From Flavobacteriia bacterium (GTDB lineage: Bacteria; Bacteroidota; Bacteroidia; Flavobacteriales; Flavobacteriaceae): a stretch of DNA of 41,861 nt. The position numbers and the translations under genes were made by a program. Below are positions 1-9,598 of this stretch, in pieces. The DNA lies in the NCBI GenBank assembly GCA_004293045.1, contig RDXY01000016.1, forward strand, positions 1 through 41,861, in the 5' to 3' direction. The notes under the pieces were generated by a model, which had not been told where the DNA came from, made no database searches, and worked only from the letters and a program-made list of their open reading frames with translations. Within the stretch, counting starts at the first letter, position 1. Each line of letters starts with the position of its first letter.

Positions 1-1447
1 TTCCGTTTTGGTAACCGGCTCTGGTAGCATTAAAATTAGCAATTTCATTACATGCTACACCAAACTTAGCTTCTCCCATTTCGTTTGACTCTTGGTTGCC
101 CTTGTCTTTCCCTTTTTGGTCCACAAACGTAACACTTGCTCCAGCTAATAATTTACCTGTTTCTGCATCTTTAACAACTACTGTAGCATCTACGCCACAA
201 ACAGCAACAGCTTGATAGATATCATCATTACCATCTCGGTTACTTGAAAAATAACCTACATTTTTTTCTAGATTATACGAAAATGAAAAATCATCTTTTT
301 GTGTATTCACTGGTTCTCCAAGGTTAGTAGCAGCTTGCTCTTTTGAGTTGGTGTTTTGTTTAAACACATCGTATCCTCCGAATCCTTGTTTCCCATTTGA
401 AGAAAAGAATAATATACCATCCTCTTGAATAGACGGAAAACTCTCATGACCTTCAGTATTAATATTGGCACCTAAGTTCTCAGGTGTACCAAAAGTATCT
501 CCATCAACACTTACTTTCCAAATGTCTTGTCCTCCAAAACCACCTGGCATATCTGATGAAAAATATAAGGTTTTTCCATCTTTACTAATACTTGGATTAC
601 TTACCGAATAGTTTTTGCTATTAATTGGTAAGGCTTTTGAATTTCCCCAAGTACCCGCTTGTGTTTTAGTGGCTTTAAACAAATATATTTGTCCTAATTT
701 CAGGTGTTTTTCTTTGTTTTTTTGGAATTCCCCTTCGTTGAAACTCTGACTACCATAATACATAGTAGTACCATCTGAAGTAATCGTGGCTGGACCATCG
801 TGCCATTTTGTATTTAATTCCACTACTTCTGTGGCTTGACTTAGTGTTCCATCTGTGTTTCTAATAGCTTTATATAAGTCTAAATAAGGTTGGTCGTCCA
901 TCCCGCTTTTCTTTCTTGAAGTATTTCTTGCGCTTGTGAAGAATACTTCGTTATTTTGAGTTAGGACCGCTCCAAAATCTGTATTGTCACTACTTACATC
1001 CGATTTTATTATATCGTATTGTTTGGCTTGATTTTTTATTTGCGAGGCATACTCTGGATTGTTTTTAAAAGCTTTGGCTCTAGCGTCATTAGGCTGCATT
1101 TTTGCAAATGTTGCCATTTGTTGTGCGGCCACTTTGTTGTTCCCTTCCGCTTTTAGCATTTGAGCATATCTAAAATACGTTTCTGCATCTTGCGAACTCT
1201 CTATGGCTTTAGCATACCATAATACCGCTTGCTTGCTATTAAATACATTATAGTAACTGTCCGCTAATTGCTTATAAACATAACCATCAGCTTTGTTTTT
1301 TTCAACTAGTTTAGTATAGGCCTTAGCCGCATCTATATACTCTAATCTATCGTATAAGTTGTCTGCTTCTTTGGTGTCTTTATTTTGTGCCTGTAATCCC
1401 CCTATTGAAAGAAGTAAAGCACTAGCTAGTATATAAATATTTTTCAT
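1..1447 (-). CDS. OmpA-family protein with TPR and PD40 repeats, SprF partner (partial)
   Basis: Only the first 482 codons are in the window; the C-terminus runs off the left edge. The start ATG is followed by a signal peptide (MKNIYILASALLLSIGG, then LQAQ). Residues about 20-125 are TPR-like helices (LYDRLEYIDAAKAYTKL, ADSYYNVFNSKQAVLWYAKAI). Residues about 140-390 hold PD40/WD40-like beta-propeller strands, with the motifs ISKDGKTLYFSSD and IQEDGILFFSSN. Near the edge begins a CarboxypepD_reg-like beta domain (VVVKDAETGKLLAGASV). In related proteins this order ends with a peptidoglycan-binding OmpA domain, which is inferred here, not seen. The gene starts 24 bp after the PorP/SprF gene and is probably cotranscribed with it. 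Likely role: anchoring the SprF/adhesin assembly to the periplasm and cell wall. Confidence 0.88.
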   Translation of the reverse strand, partial: MKNIYILASALLLSIGGLQAQNKDTKEADNLYDRLEYIDAAKAYTKLVEKNKADGYVYKQLADSYYNVFNSKQAVLWYAKAIESSQDAETYFRYAQMLKAEGNNKVAAQQMATFAKMQPNDARAKAFKNNPEYASQIKNQAKQYDIIKSDVSSDNTDFGAVLTQNNEVFFTSARNTSRKKSGMDDQPYLDLYKAIRNTDGTLSQATEVVELNTKWHDGPATITSDGTTMYYGSQSFNEGEFQKNKEKHLKLGQIYLFKATKTQAGTWGNSKALPINSKNYSVSNPSISKDGKTLYFSSDMPGGFGGQDIWKVSVDGDTFGTPENLGANINTEGHESFPSIQEDGILFFSSNGKQGFGGYDVFKQNTNSKEQAATNLGEPVNTQKDDFSFSYNLEKNVGYFSSNRDGNDDIYQAVAVCGVDATVVVKDAETGKLLAGASVTFVDQKGKDKGNQESNEMGEAKFGVACNEIANFNATRAGYQNG

Positions 1448-1471
1448 ATGTAGTCTGTTTTTTTGGATAGA

Positions 1472-2392
1472 TTAAAAATAACGTGGTGAACGTGATACCT
1501 TTTTGTTAAAGTTAACATTGTACAACAAAATAATCTCATGAGAGGATGGTGTAGTTACTTTTAAATCGGAAACGATATGATCATAAGCGTAACCTATTTT
1601 TAAACTTGGTGTTACAGCATAATTTACCATAGCTCCAAAACTATCGTCAATTCGGTATGTAGCGCCTATCTCAAACTTGTCCTTAAACATAAAGTTTGTC
1701 GAAACATCTAAGGATGCCGGTGCTTCAAATGAAGACTTTGCCATGAAAAATGGTTTAAATTTTACATTTTCTGATACATCAAAGACATAACCTCCTGTTA
1801 AAAAATAATGACTTGACTCATTTCCATAACTTCTACCATTAAAATCTAAATGCGTAGCTTTTAACATGTTTGGAACAGAAAATCCTAAGTAATACTTGTT
1901 CGTATAATAAAATGCTCCAGTACCAAAATTAAAATAACTGTTACTTACATCTTGTCCAAAAGCACCATCTCCTTGTTGCGGTAAAGTAGGATTAATTCTT
2001 GTTAAATAATCTACATTATGTAACGTTAATCCTGCTTTTAAACCTAAGGCTAATTTATGATCTCCTCCTAACTTTAAGGTGTAAGAAAAATCACCATAAA
2101 TGTTATTCTCCGCTACTGGGCCAATTTTATCTGAAATAACAGACAATCCCAACCCTACATTCTTTCCAACCGGACTATGACCGAAAAAAGTGCTTGTAAC
2201 AGGAGCGTCTTCCAGCTCTATCCACTGCTCTCTATGCAATAAACCTAACGATAAATTGTCTTTACTTCCAGCATAGGCTGGATTCATTACACTCATGTTA
2301 TACATGTATTGCGTGTAATGTGGATCTTGTTGGGCAGATACTTCTGAAAGCAACCCAAGGGTCAACAATAAACCTAAATATATTTTTCTCAT
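1472..2392 (-). CDS. PorP/SprF family type IX secretion outer-membrane protein
   Basis: A 306-residue protein with a signal peptide (MRKIYLGLLLTLGLLSEVSA) and the family's N-terminal hallmark QQDPHYTQYMYNMSVMNPAYAG. The rest alternates short amphipathic strands rich in aromatic residues, as in an outer-membrane beta barrel, and the protein has the usual family length of about 300-330. In Flavobacterium johnsoniae, SprF is needed for delivery of the adhesin SprB to the surface, and PorP/SprF paralogues are encoded beside large type B T9SS cargo proteins. Here the gene lies 60 bp downstream of such a cargo gene and just upstream of an OmpA-family gene, the classic three-gene arrangement. The family call is firm. 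The assignment to this particular adhesin rests on position. Confidence 0.93.
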   Translation of the reverse strand: MRKIYLGLLLTLGLLSEVSAQQDPHYTQYMYNMSVMNPAYAGSKDNLSLGLLHREQWIELEDAPVTSTFFGHSPVGKNVGLGLSVISDKIGPVAENNIYGDFSYTLKLGGDHKLALGLKAGLTLHNVDYLTRINPTLPQQGDGAFGQDVSNSYFNFGTGAFYYTNKYYLGFSVPNMLKATHLDFNGRSYGNESSHYFLTGGYVFDVSENVKFKPFFMAKSSFEAPASLDVSTNFMFKDKFEIGATYRIDDSFGAMVNYAVTPSLKIGYAYDHIVSDLKVTTPSSHEIILLYNVNFNKKVSRSPRYF

Positions 2393-2412
2393 ATGACTGT
2401 TTTTTTATAAAA

Positions 2413-2444
2413 ACTACTCTCCTATTTTGTAATAAAAGAGTAGT
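2413..2444 (-). terminator. Hairpin between adhesin and porP-like gene, possible attenuator
   Basis: On the minus strand an 8-bp perfect inverted repeat (ACTACTCT / AGAGTAGT, 16-nt loop) is followed directly by TTTTT and then an A-rich tract, in the 60-bp gap between the adhesin stop and the PorP/SprF start. The stem is short and the U-tract modest, so partial termination or an RNA-stability element is more plausible than full termination. Confidence 0.35.
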
Positions 2445-2452
2445 AATATAAT

Positions 2453-5400
2453 TTATTTTTGTTCTCTATTTATATAAATCCATCCTGTTTTCTTAGCTCC
2501 AGATACTAACTCAATTACATAATAATAGGTACCATCTGGCATGTCTCCTCCACCCATAAATTGACCATGCCAATCATTGTTGTAGTTCTCCTTAGAATAC
2601 ACCTCCTTACCATATCGGTTAAAGATTTCAACCTTCTTAGCCACTAACTCTAAAAAGTCATTCAATCCATCACCATTTGGAGAAATACCTTTCTGGATTT
2701 GGCATTGTTCAACTAAAATATTCATAGTAACTACAGAAGCGCATTCTGAAGTGTCAGGAGTAAAGGTATATACTGAATTACTCTCAACAGAGGTATTTAC
2801 AACTGCAGGCGACCATGTTCCATTAACAGCATTTAATGAAGTTACTGGTAAAGTTACAGAAGCATCGCCAACACATAGTGATTCTATTTGATCAAATGCT
2901 GGTGTTAATCTTGGTTCTATAGTTATAGATTTTGTTACCGGTTGAGAACATTGGCCTGCATTTGGAGTAAATACATAATTTGAAGTTCCTACATTTGATG
3001 TATTGATCACTGATGGATTCCATGTTCCTGCAATTGGAGTTGTATTATTTGACAATGTTGGTAAAGCAGGAGCTGCCTCGTTCTGACAAATAGTAGCAAT
3101 GGCATTAAATGTTGGTGTTACTATTGAATTAACTGTAATATTCATAGTAGTGACTACCGCACATTGACCTGAATTTGGTGTAAATGTATAAGTAGTAGTA
3201 CCAGGAGTACTAGTATTAATTGCCGCATTCCAAGTACCTGTTACCGGAGGTGTATTATTTGATGACAAAGGTAAAACAGGCGCTGTAGTATTCTGACAAA
3301 TATTAGGTATCTGTGTGAAAACAGGTGTAATATTTGGTGCAGTTATAGTAATATTCATAGTACCCACCACAGCACATTGTCCTGTATTAGGGGTAAACGT
3401 ATATGTAGTAGTTCCAATAGTACTAGTACTAATTGTCGCATTCCAAGTACCCGATATTGGAGGTGTATTATTTGATACCGTAGGTAAAACTGGCGCTGTT
3501 GTATTCTGACAAATATTAGGTATCTGTGTGAAAACAGGTATAATATTTGGTGCAGTTATAGTAATATCCATTGTAGTCACTACAGCACATTGTCCTGAAT
3601 TTGGGGTAAATGTATAAGTAGTAGTACCAGGAGTACTAGTATTTATTGCCGCATTCCAAGTACCCGATACTGGAGGTGTATTATTTGATACTGTTGGTAA
3701 TACTGGTGCAGTAGTATTCTGACAAATATTAGGTATCTGTGTGAAAACAGGTGTAATATTTGGTGCAGTTATAGTAATATCCATAGTAGTTGAAACACCA
3801 CACTGACCTGGATCAGGAGTAAATGTATAAGTTGTTGTTCCAATTGAAGACGTACTTATAGGTGCATTCCAAGTTCCAGTTATTGGAGGTGTATTACTTG
3901 ACGACAATGGCAACGTTGGTGCTGTTGTGTTTTGACATATACTTGGTATTTGTGTAAATATTGGTGTTATTGTTCCTGTAATTGTAATGGTAAAGCTACT
4001 TGAGCCAGCATTAATACAGTTCAATAAGTTAATAGGATATGTATAAGTAATAACATATGTTCCTGCTGTACTGGATGCTAAATTAATGGTTCCATCTGTA
4101 CTATTTAAATCTAAACCAGTACCAACATAACTAAATGTACCTCCAGTAGTAAATCCACTTGCAAGCGTAGGCGTTACAGTAGTAGTTGATGTGATACAAA
4201 TTGGTGTAGTATAAGAAAATCCAGTTACAGCATTCGTGTATGTTACAGGATCAACTGTAAAACTTGATGGTGAAGAATAACAATCATTTACTATATCATG
4301 AACAATTAAAGTATGTGCACCTGGTGTTAATCCTGTGAAAGTAGTAGAAGATTGAAATGTTCCTCCGTCAACTGCATATTCATAATTTGATACAAATAAA
4401 GAATATTGACCAATATTAGAATAACTTTCTGGATCAAAGGTAGTCCATTGTGTAGGAGTCCAGGTAGTTGTAGGAAGAGGTGTAGACGATGCTAATCTTC
4501 TATACGTATAACCTGGCTGATTATTTGGTGTAAATACCGTACCAGTTGTTGGTCCCCACATATCTAACTCAACATTTGCTAAAGTTGTTAATCTAATGTT
4601 GTCATTCGTATCAATACCCGAATTTACAATTAATAAATTATGTACGATTCCAGGGATACCAGGATCATTACTAATTTTAATAATAAATGTACTGTTGTTT
4701 GCAATTGTTCCAGATAACGTTTGTTGCCAAGTTGGAGTTACATTACCATTATTATGCATTTTTAATCTATAGTTAGCTAAATTTTTTGCACTACCAGTAC
4801 CATTGAATAATTCAACATAAGTTAGCGCTCCGGTATTAGCATCAGTAACTTCAGAAATAAATAAATCTGTAGGAACAGAAGCAGACAATGATAAAGGCGA
4901 AGTAACTTGCATCGTTCCAGTCGGTGTTGCACAAGAAGGCTGTGAAGTTATGGAAGGAGTCGGAGTTGGAATAGTAATAATATTTACTTTAAATGAAACT
5001 TGACTCGCACAATCTGCATTAGTTGCATACACAAAGATTACTTGAGTAGTAGTAATAACATCTCCAGCATTCAGTTGAGTCCCAGTTGCATTAGAACCTG
5101 TATAATATGTTCCCATTGTTAAGGCAGGTAAAGTATAACTATTACATCCATTTACATCTACTTTAATAGGTAGTTGTGGTGCTGCTTTTATTTCAACTGT
5201 AGTAGTATTTGTATAAGCCAAACATCCTCCTTGAGCAGGAACTGATATCGTAACTGTATAAACTCCAGGTGCCGCTAATGCAGGCGTAATTGTCCCGGAA
5301 ATAGGATCAAGTGAATATTGTAACCCTGAAGGTGTGGATGAAAATGTTGTATTTGGTCCCGCAACTCCTGTGATAACTACTGGATAAGAAACTGAATCAG

Positions 5401-8400
5401 AATTACAATAAGATGGACTTGAATAAGCAATCGTTGCATTTGGATTTGGCGTTACAATTACCGTTCTAGTACAAATAATTGGAGCATTTGATGCAGGTGG
5501 ACTTAATGTAGGAATCAAAGTACTTGAAACAGTATATGTACCTGGTGCACTTGTTGCAAAATTAATTTCTCCAGTTACTGCATTAATTGTCAATCCAGCT
5601 GGTGATGCTGAATAGGTTCCTGGAACGGCTCCTGCAATTAATACAGGAGTTTGATTCACACTATTGCTACAATAAGTAACTGCAGAATAATTAAAGGTAT
5701 TATATGGATAACAAAAAGATTGTGCCGTATTATTTGGGTTTGGCGTCATGGTTACCGTTCCTGCTATATTTGCAAAGTTAGTAACCATTAAAATATAAAC
5801 TTGCCCAGCAGTTACTGTAATGGTGAAGTTTTCTGTTGCTGCTGTAGAATAACTACAACTAATAGGACTACCATTTGGAATCAAAATACAACCTGCATCT
5901 CTACTTGGAAAAGGACCCCAGAGTGCATAATCTACATCAATAGGGGCTCCTGCAGTGGTGACCTGGTTTATAGTATAACTTAAAGAACCACTTTGAGCAG
6001 CCTCTAAAAAGAAAAAACTTGCATTTGGTGAAGTCCCTAAACATCCATAAGATCCCAAATTAATAACAGAAGTTGCGTTAGGATAGGTTATAGGTTGGTT
6101 ACATAATGAAACCGCTTCAGGACATGGAACCGATCCAATACATAAACTAAATGAAACCGCTGTATTGGTAGATGCTGTAGTATACACTCTTACATAATAG
6201 GTTTGTCCAATTACTAAACTGTTTGCTACATAGGTTGTTGCACCACATTGTAATTGATTAAATCCGTTACAAGTCCCTGAATACAAAGCAAAATTAATTG
6301 TTGTACCTGCAGGTGAAATATTTGATAAACTAAATGTATGTGTCGGTTTAGTTGCAACAAATGAATACCAAACATCGTTTGCAGTTGCCGCACAAGTTAA
6401 AGCTGGTGTTAGTGAAGGTGAAGCACCTGTTAAAACTCCATTATTTAATATAGTACAATTTAAATCATCATTAAGTATAGCAACTGTTGCATTAGTACAT
6501 AAATCATTAAGTGGAGTTGTAGTGAAATTTACTCCATCTGACCAAAAACTAAAATTAGTAGAAGAACAGATTGCTTTAACATAAAACGTATACGTTGAAG
6601 AAGGATTTAGACCTGTCAATAAAAATGGACTTGTAGCATTTACACCTGTAAAAGTTAAAGCCGGTACATTTGAACCAACTGGTAAAGCTATTATTTGCCA
6701 TTGCGTTGCACTACCCGATTCAGTCCAAGAAACTGAAGCTGTAGTTCCTGTTACATTTGATACTGTTACTGCTGTAGGTTTAAAACATGTGATTGGTTGT
6801 GTACAAAAAATTGTAGCATCCCAACCAGGAGCAGTTCCCGTTGTATTTGAAATAAATGAAAAATATAAACAACCATTTGGTGATGTTGAAGTAAAACTTG
6901 GAGGTAATGTAGCTCCTGAATAGGTCCCAACAATTGGAGAAGTTGGTAAATCACCATTTCTTATAATTAAATTATCACCCGCAGCTAAATTAAACGAGTT
7001 AAAAACTACAGTTACAACATCTCCAACGTTAGCTGGGCAAACTGCAACAAATGTACTTTCATTATTTTGATAACCACCAGTTGTTCCTCCTGTATCGGTA
7101 TAGTGATCGCCAGCACAGAAATTTGGAGTAGTACAAAAGGTTACCGGAACAGACCAAAAACTGAAATCAGTTGATGAACATCTTGATCTTACATATACAT
7201 CATAACAAGTTACAGAAGTTAATCCAGTTATTGAAAATGGATTACCAGTTGTAACGACTCCAACTGAAGTCGCCGTTGGTGCAGGAGCACCTGTTGGTAA
7301 AACTAAGACTTCCCATTGCGTTTCTGTGGCGCCATTTGTCCAGTTTACTTGTGCCGCGTTATAATAAATATTTGAAATAGTTAAATTTCCTGGTTTAGGA
7401 CAAGTAACTAAATTTAATTTTATATTATCAATTGCAGCTGGAGGTTGATTTCCAAGTGTATTGTTATTTCTCCATTCAAAAACCACACGCATGGTTCCAC
7501 CTGCATAAGGTGTAGCATTTAATGTGTAATTTTGTGTAGTGAAGTTTGATGTAGAATTAAAATCAGCACCTATTTTTATTCTACTATTTGCAACAGCTGT
7601 AATTTGTGATCCAGCTGCCGGAGTAAAAGTAGCAGGTACTGTCCAAACTCGCAAATAATCTTGTAGTGCCTCGCCTGTAGATCGCCAATCAAATGTAAAG
7701 TCCAATTGAGTCGCTCCTGCTGGAATTACAAAATCTTTATATGCTTGTACTATAGATGTAGCCGTATTGTTGTAAGTATTTGTAGTACCATTAGTATCTG
7801 TTATATATAAAGCGTGTGTCCCTCCGTTGTTAACTCCGGTTCCAACTGCCCATTTATTAGGTTGTGAACCATTATTTAACGTCCAACCTGTTAATGTTTC
7901 TAAACCATCTATAAAGTTTAATGGTGTAGCTACTTGAGGCATTGTAAATGAAAAAGGCCCTGACCAAATACTATTATATCCATTATTACAATCCGCTCTT
8001 ACATAATATTGATAAACAATACCAGGAATTCCGGTAAAAACATTTGTAGTATTTGAAGTTGTTGGGGTAAAAGTTGTACCGGTAGGTAATCCATAAGGTG
8101 CCGCTCCAACTGAATATTGCCATGAAGTAATTCCTGTTTCAGATGTCCATGATAAATTAGCTGTTGTAGGCGATGTAATTGCCGCCGCTAAAGCCGTTGG
8201 TTGATTACAAAAAACTTGTTGTATCGTTAATGTATATCCAACAGTTTGTTGTGCCACACTTGAAGATATAATAATGTAATATGTAGTACCCGCAACTACT
8301 GGAAATGGATTGATATCTCTAATTCCAGAAGAAGGATTTGCCACTCCAGCTAAACAAGTTGCCCCTGTTGTTCCTGGACAAGCACTATAAACATGTATAC

Positions 8401-9448
8401 TTGAACTTGCATTTGTAGGTGATAAAGAAATAGCTATGTTACCTGTAAATGTGGCAGTATAGGAATAAAATACATCATTACCTGCCATATAATTTGCAGC
8501 AGAACCACTACAAGCTAAAGGTTGTGCAGTATCAAAAAGGTCTAAATAATTTGCTGTATCGTCAACTGTTTGATAGGGTAGCGTGCCAACCACAATAGGA
8601 CCAGCACAAGTATCTCCTAAAGAGGCCGTTTGAAAACTTCTTGGTCCAAACCAATCACTCACAAAACCATTAGCACATACAGAACGAACTTGAAATTTAT
8701 ATAGCGTATTAGCCAATAAACCTGTTGCAGTAAATGGATTTGTAGTTACATTCGTATAGGTAGGTACACCTGTAAAGGCACTGGCAAAAGGCACCACTTC
8801 TATTTCCCAAGCGGTAATTCCACCTGGATTACCCCAACTTAATTGAGCAGTGGTAGTGCTTTCATTAGCAGTAGCTAACGGTCCAATTGGCGCATTACAT
8901 TTTTGTGCTACGTTAACATTATCAATTAACCACCTGTCTCCATTATCATTTGTCATTACAAATGCAATATAAATGGTAGAACCAACAGGATATGTAGCCG
9001 GTATATCAATTACTTTTTCTTCATAAACATTGGCTACAGCAGTTAAGGAAGCCTCATCATAGGAAACAAGGTTGGTAAAAGTTGCCGTATTGGTTTGCGA
9101 AGTAGCTGAAATTTTAATATCAAATAAACTTCCTTGCACTCCTGTTTGAATGGTTTTAGTATAAAAACGCAACTGACCATTAACAGGTACAGTAACTGCA
9201 GAAGTAACCATCCAGTCAATCGCCTGGCCTGTAGCTACATTTTCTTTGTTTATTAATGCTGATTTACCAACTCCTCCATAGGTAAAAGCAGCTAAGTTAG
9301 TTTCAGACCAACTTTGAGCTGTTCCTGTTCCGGTTTCAAAAGTTGTCCAACCTGTTGGGGGAAATGTTGCACCTTCAAAGTTTTCGGATATTTGTCCGAA
9401 AACACTAAAACCAGCAAACATAAATAATAATAAAAGTAGTTTTTTCAT
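2453..9448 (-). CDS. Giant surface adhesin, T9SS type B sorting domain (gliding motility-associated C-terminal domain)
   Basis: A 2331-residue secreted protein. It opens with a signal peptide (MKKLLLLLFMFAGFSVFG), then a choice-of-anchor/MAM-like jellyroll at about 20-182. Fibronectin type III modules lie near 184-275, 415-505, 685-776 and 890-985, each with the W..P...Y.F.V.a.C pattern. Pre-peptidase-like beta domains lie near 280-410 and 990-1115. A second jellyroll covers about 510-683 and a CUB-like domain about 778-886. Several PKD/Ig-like 'T-G-x-F' modules follow, then a lamin-tail-like domain near 1523-1675 (LFISEVTDANTG, VELFNGTGSAKNLANYRL). Six tandem repeats of about 70 residues span 1826-2247. 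The last 83 residues are the CHU_C/type B sorting domain (GISPNGDGLND, VEIFNRYGKEVY, DGTYYYVIEL). The protein is exported by T9SS and probably displayed by the downstream SprF-like protein. The ligand is unknown. Confidence 0.93.
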   Translation of the reverse strand: MKKLLLLLFMFAGFSVFGQISENFEGATFPPTGWTTFETGTGTAQSWSETNLAAFTYGGVGKSALINKENVATGQAIDWMVTSAVTVPVNGQLRFYTKTIQTGVQGSLFDIKISATSQTNTATFTNLVSYDEASLTAVANVYEEKVIDIPATYPVGSTIYIAFVMTNDNGDRWLIDNVNVAQKCNAPIGPLATANESTTTAQLSWGNPGGITAWEIEVVPFASAFTGVPTYTNVTTNPFTATGLLANTLYKFQVRSVCANGFVSDWFGPRSFQTASLGDTCAGPIVVGTLPYQTVDDTANYLDLFDTAQPLACSGSAANYMAGNDVFYSYTATFTGNIAISLSPTNASSSIHVYSACPGTTGATCLAGVANPSSGIRDINPFPVVAGTTYYIIISSSVAQQTVGYTLTIQQVFCNQPTALAAAITSPTTANLSWTSETGITSWQYSVGAAPYGLPTGTTFTPTTSNTTNVFTGIPGIVYQYYVRADCNNGYNSIWSGPFSFTMPQVATPLNFIDGLETLTGWTLNNGSQPNKWAVGTGVNNGGTHALYITDTNGTTNTYNNTATSIVQAYKDFVIPAGATQLDFTFDWRSTGEALQDYLRVWTVPATFTPAAGSQITAVANSRIKIGADFNSTSNFTTQNYTLNATPYAGGTMRVVFEWRNNNTLGNQPPAAIDNIKLNLVTCPKPGNLTISNIYYNAAQVNWTNGATETQWEVLVLPTGAPAPTATSVGVVTTGNPFSITGLTSVTCYDVYVRSRCSSTDFSFWSVPVTFCTTPNFCAGDHYTDTGGTTGGYQNNESTFVAVCPANVGDVVTVVFNSFNLAAGDNLIIRNGDLPTSPIVGTYSGATLPPSFTSTSPNGCLYFSFISNTTGTAPGWDATIFCTQPITCFKPTAVTVSNVTGTTASVSWTESGSATQWQIIALPVGSNVPALTFTGVNATSPFLLTGLNPSSTYTFYVKAICSSTNFSFWSDGVNFTTTPLNDLCTNATVAILNDDLNCTILNNGVLTGASPSLTPALTCAATANDVWYSFVATKPTHTFSLSNISPAGTTINFALYSGTCNGFNQLQCGATTYVANSLVIGQTYYVRVYTTASTNTAVSFSLCIGSVPCPEAVSLCNQPITYPNATSVINLGSYGCLGTSPNASFFFLEAAQSGSLSYTINQVTTAGAPIDVDYALWGPFPSRDAGCILIPNGSPISCSYSTAATENFTITVTAGQVYILMVTNFANIAGTVTMTPNPNNTAQSFCYPYNTFNYSAVTYCSNSVNQTPVLIAGAVPGTYSASPAGLTINAVTGEINFATSAPGTYTVSSTLIPTLSPPASNAPIICTRTVIVTPNPNATIAYSSPSYCNSDSVSYPVVITGVAGPNTTFSSTPSGLQYSLDPISGTITPALAAPGVYTVTISVPAQGGCLAYTNTTTVEIKAAPQLPIKVDVNGCNSYTLPALTMGTYYTGSNATGTQLNAGDVITTTQVIFVYATNADCASQVSFKVNIITIPTPTPSITSQPSCATPTGTMQVTSPLSLSASVPTDLFISEVTDANTGALTYVELFNGTGSAKNLANYRLKMHNNGNVTPTWQQTLSGTIANNSTFIIKISNDPGIPGIVHNLLIVNSGIDTNDNIRLTTLANVELDMWGPTTGTVFTPNNQPGYTYRRLASSTPLPTTTWTPTQWTTFDPESYSNIGQYSLFVSNYEYAVDGGTFQSSTTFTGLTPGAHTLIVHDIVNDCYSSPSSFTVDPVTYTNAVTGFSYTTPICITSTTTVTPTLASGFTTGGTFSYVGTGLDLNSTDGTINLASSTAGTYVITYTYPINLLNCINAGSSSFTITITGTITPIFTQIPSICQNTTAPTLPLSSSNTPPITGTWNAPISTSSIGTTTYTFTPDPGQCGVSTTMDITITAPNITPVFTQIPNICQNTTAPVLPTVSNNTPPVSGTWNAAINTSTPGTTTYTFTPNSGQCAVVTTMDITITAPNIIPVFTQIPNICQNTTAPVLPTVSNNTPPISGTWNATISTSTIGTTTYTFTPNTGQCAVVGTMNITITAPNITPVFTQIPNICQNTTAPVLPLSSNNTPPVTGTWNAAINTSTPGTTTYTFTPNSGQCAVVTTMNITVNSIVTPTFNAIATICQNEAAPALPTLSNNTTPIAGTWNPSVINTSNVGTSNYVFTPNAGQCSQPVTKSITIEPRLTPAFDQIESLCVGDASVTLPVTSLNAVNGTWSPAVVNTSVESNSVYTFTPDTSECASVVTMNILVEQCQIQKGISPNGDGLNDFLELVAKKVEIFNRYGKEVYSKENYNNDWHGQFMGGGDMPDGTYYYVIELVSGAKKTGWIYINREQK
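2705..3971 (-). repeat. Six tandem ~210-213 bp coding repeats inside the adhesin
   Basis: The same landmark (reverse complement of TTCTGACAAA, encoding the C-Q-N of each unit) recurs near 2871 (diverged), then at 3081, 3291, 3504, 3717 and 3930. Spacing is 210 bp for the first two intervals and exactly 213 bp for the other three. Each unit encodes about 70 residues of the form FTQIPNICQNTTAPxLP ... GTWN ... TTTYTFTPNxGQC ... ITITAP. The units at 3291-3930 are nearly identical in DNA as well as protein, while the outer units are diverged. This pattern points to recent expansion in the middle of the array, and copy number may vary between strains. Confidence 0.9.
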
Positions 9449-9482
9449 TATGTATCGTGATTAATTAATTTATTTAACTTTA

Positions 9483-9514
9483 CAAAAATATAAACTTTTA
9501 GTAAACATCTTCAA
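9483..9514 (-). promoter_or_regulatory. Predicted promoter of the adhesin-sprF-ompA operon
   Basis: On the minus strand TTG (9514-9512), a 21-nt spacer and TATTTTTG (9490-9483) match the Bacteroidota consensus of TTG/TTTG at -33 and TAnnTTTG at -7. Transcription would start near 9476, giving a leader of about 28 nt before the adhesin ATG. Confidence 0.55.
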
Positions 9515-9521
9515 TATATCG

Positions 9522-9561
9522 ACAAAAAACATCTTTTTATCGATAAAAAGCTGTTTTTTGT
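9522..9561. promoter_or_regulatory. 40-bp near-perfect palindrome between divergent adhesin and lpxH promoters
   Basis: The two 20-bp halves meet at ATCGAT and are inverse complements with a single mismatched pair (position 9532 against 9551). The outer parts read ACAAAAAACA and TGTTTTTTGT and the inner parts CTTTTTATC and GATAAAAAG. The palindrome lies between the two divergent promoters, and its right arm supplies the TTG of the lpxH -33 box. It could be an operator for a dimeric regulator, or a transcribed hairpin. I cannot tell which. Confidence 0.6.
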
Positions 9562-9583
9562 AAATTTATTTTTGCTAATTTTG
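9558..9583 (+). promoter_or_regulatory. Predicted lpxH promoter
   Basis: TAATTTTG at 9576-9583 is an exact TAnnTTTG -7 element. A TTG at 9558-9560 lies 15 nt upstream, somewhat closer than the usual 17-23 nt. Transcription would begin about 9590, leaving a leader of under 10 nt before the start codon. Confidence 0.45.
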
Positions 9584-9598
9584 TAAAAAATAATTAAT

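Noticed and set aside
2705..3971. Regular 210-213 bp repeats as a satellite or mobile array
   Set aside because: They are in frame within the adhesin gene and encode homologous protein modules.
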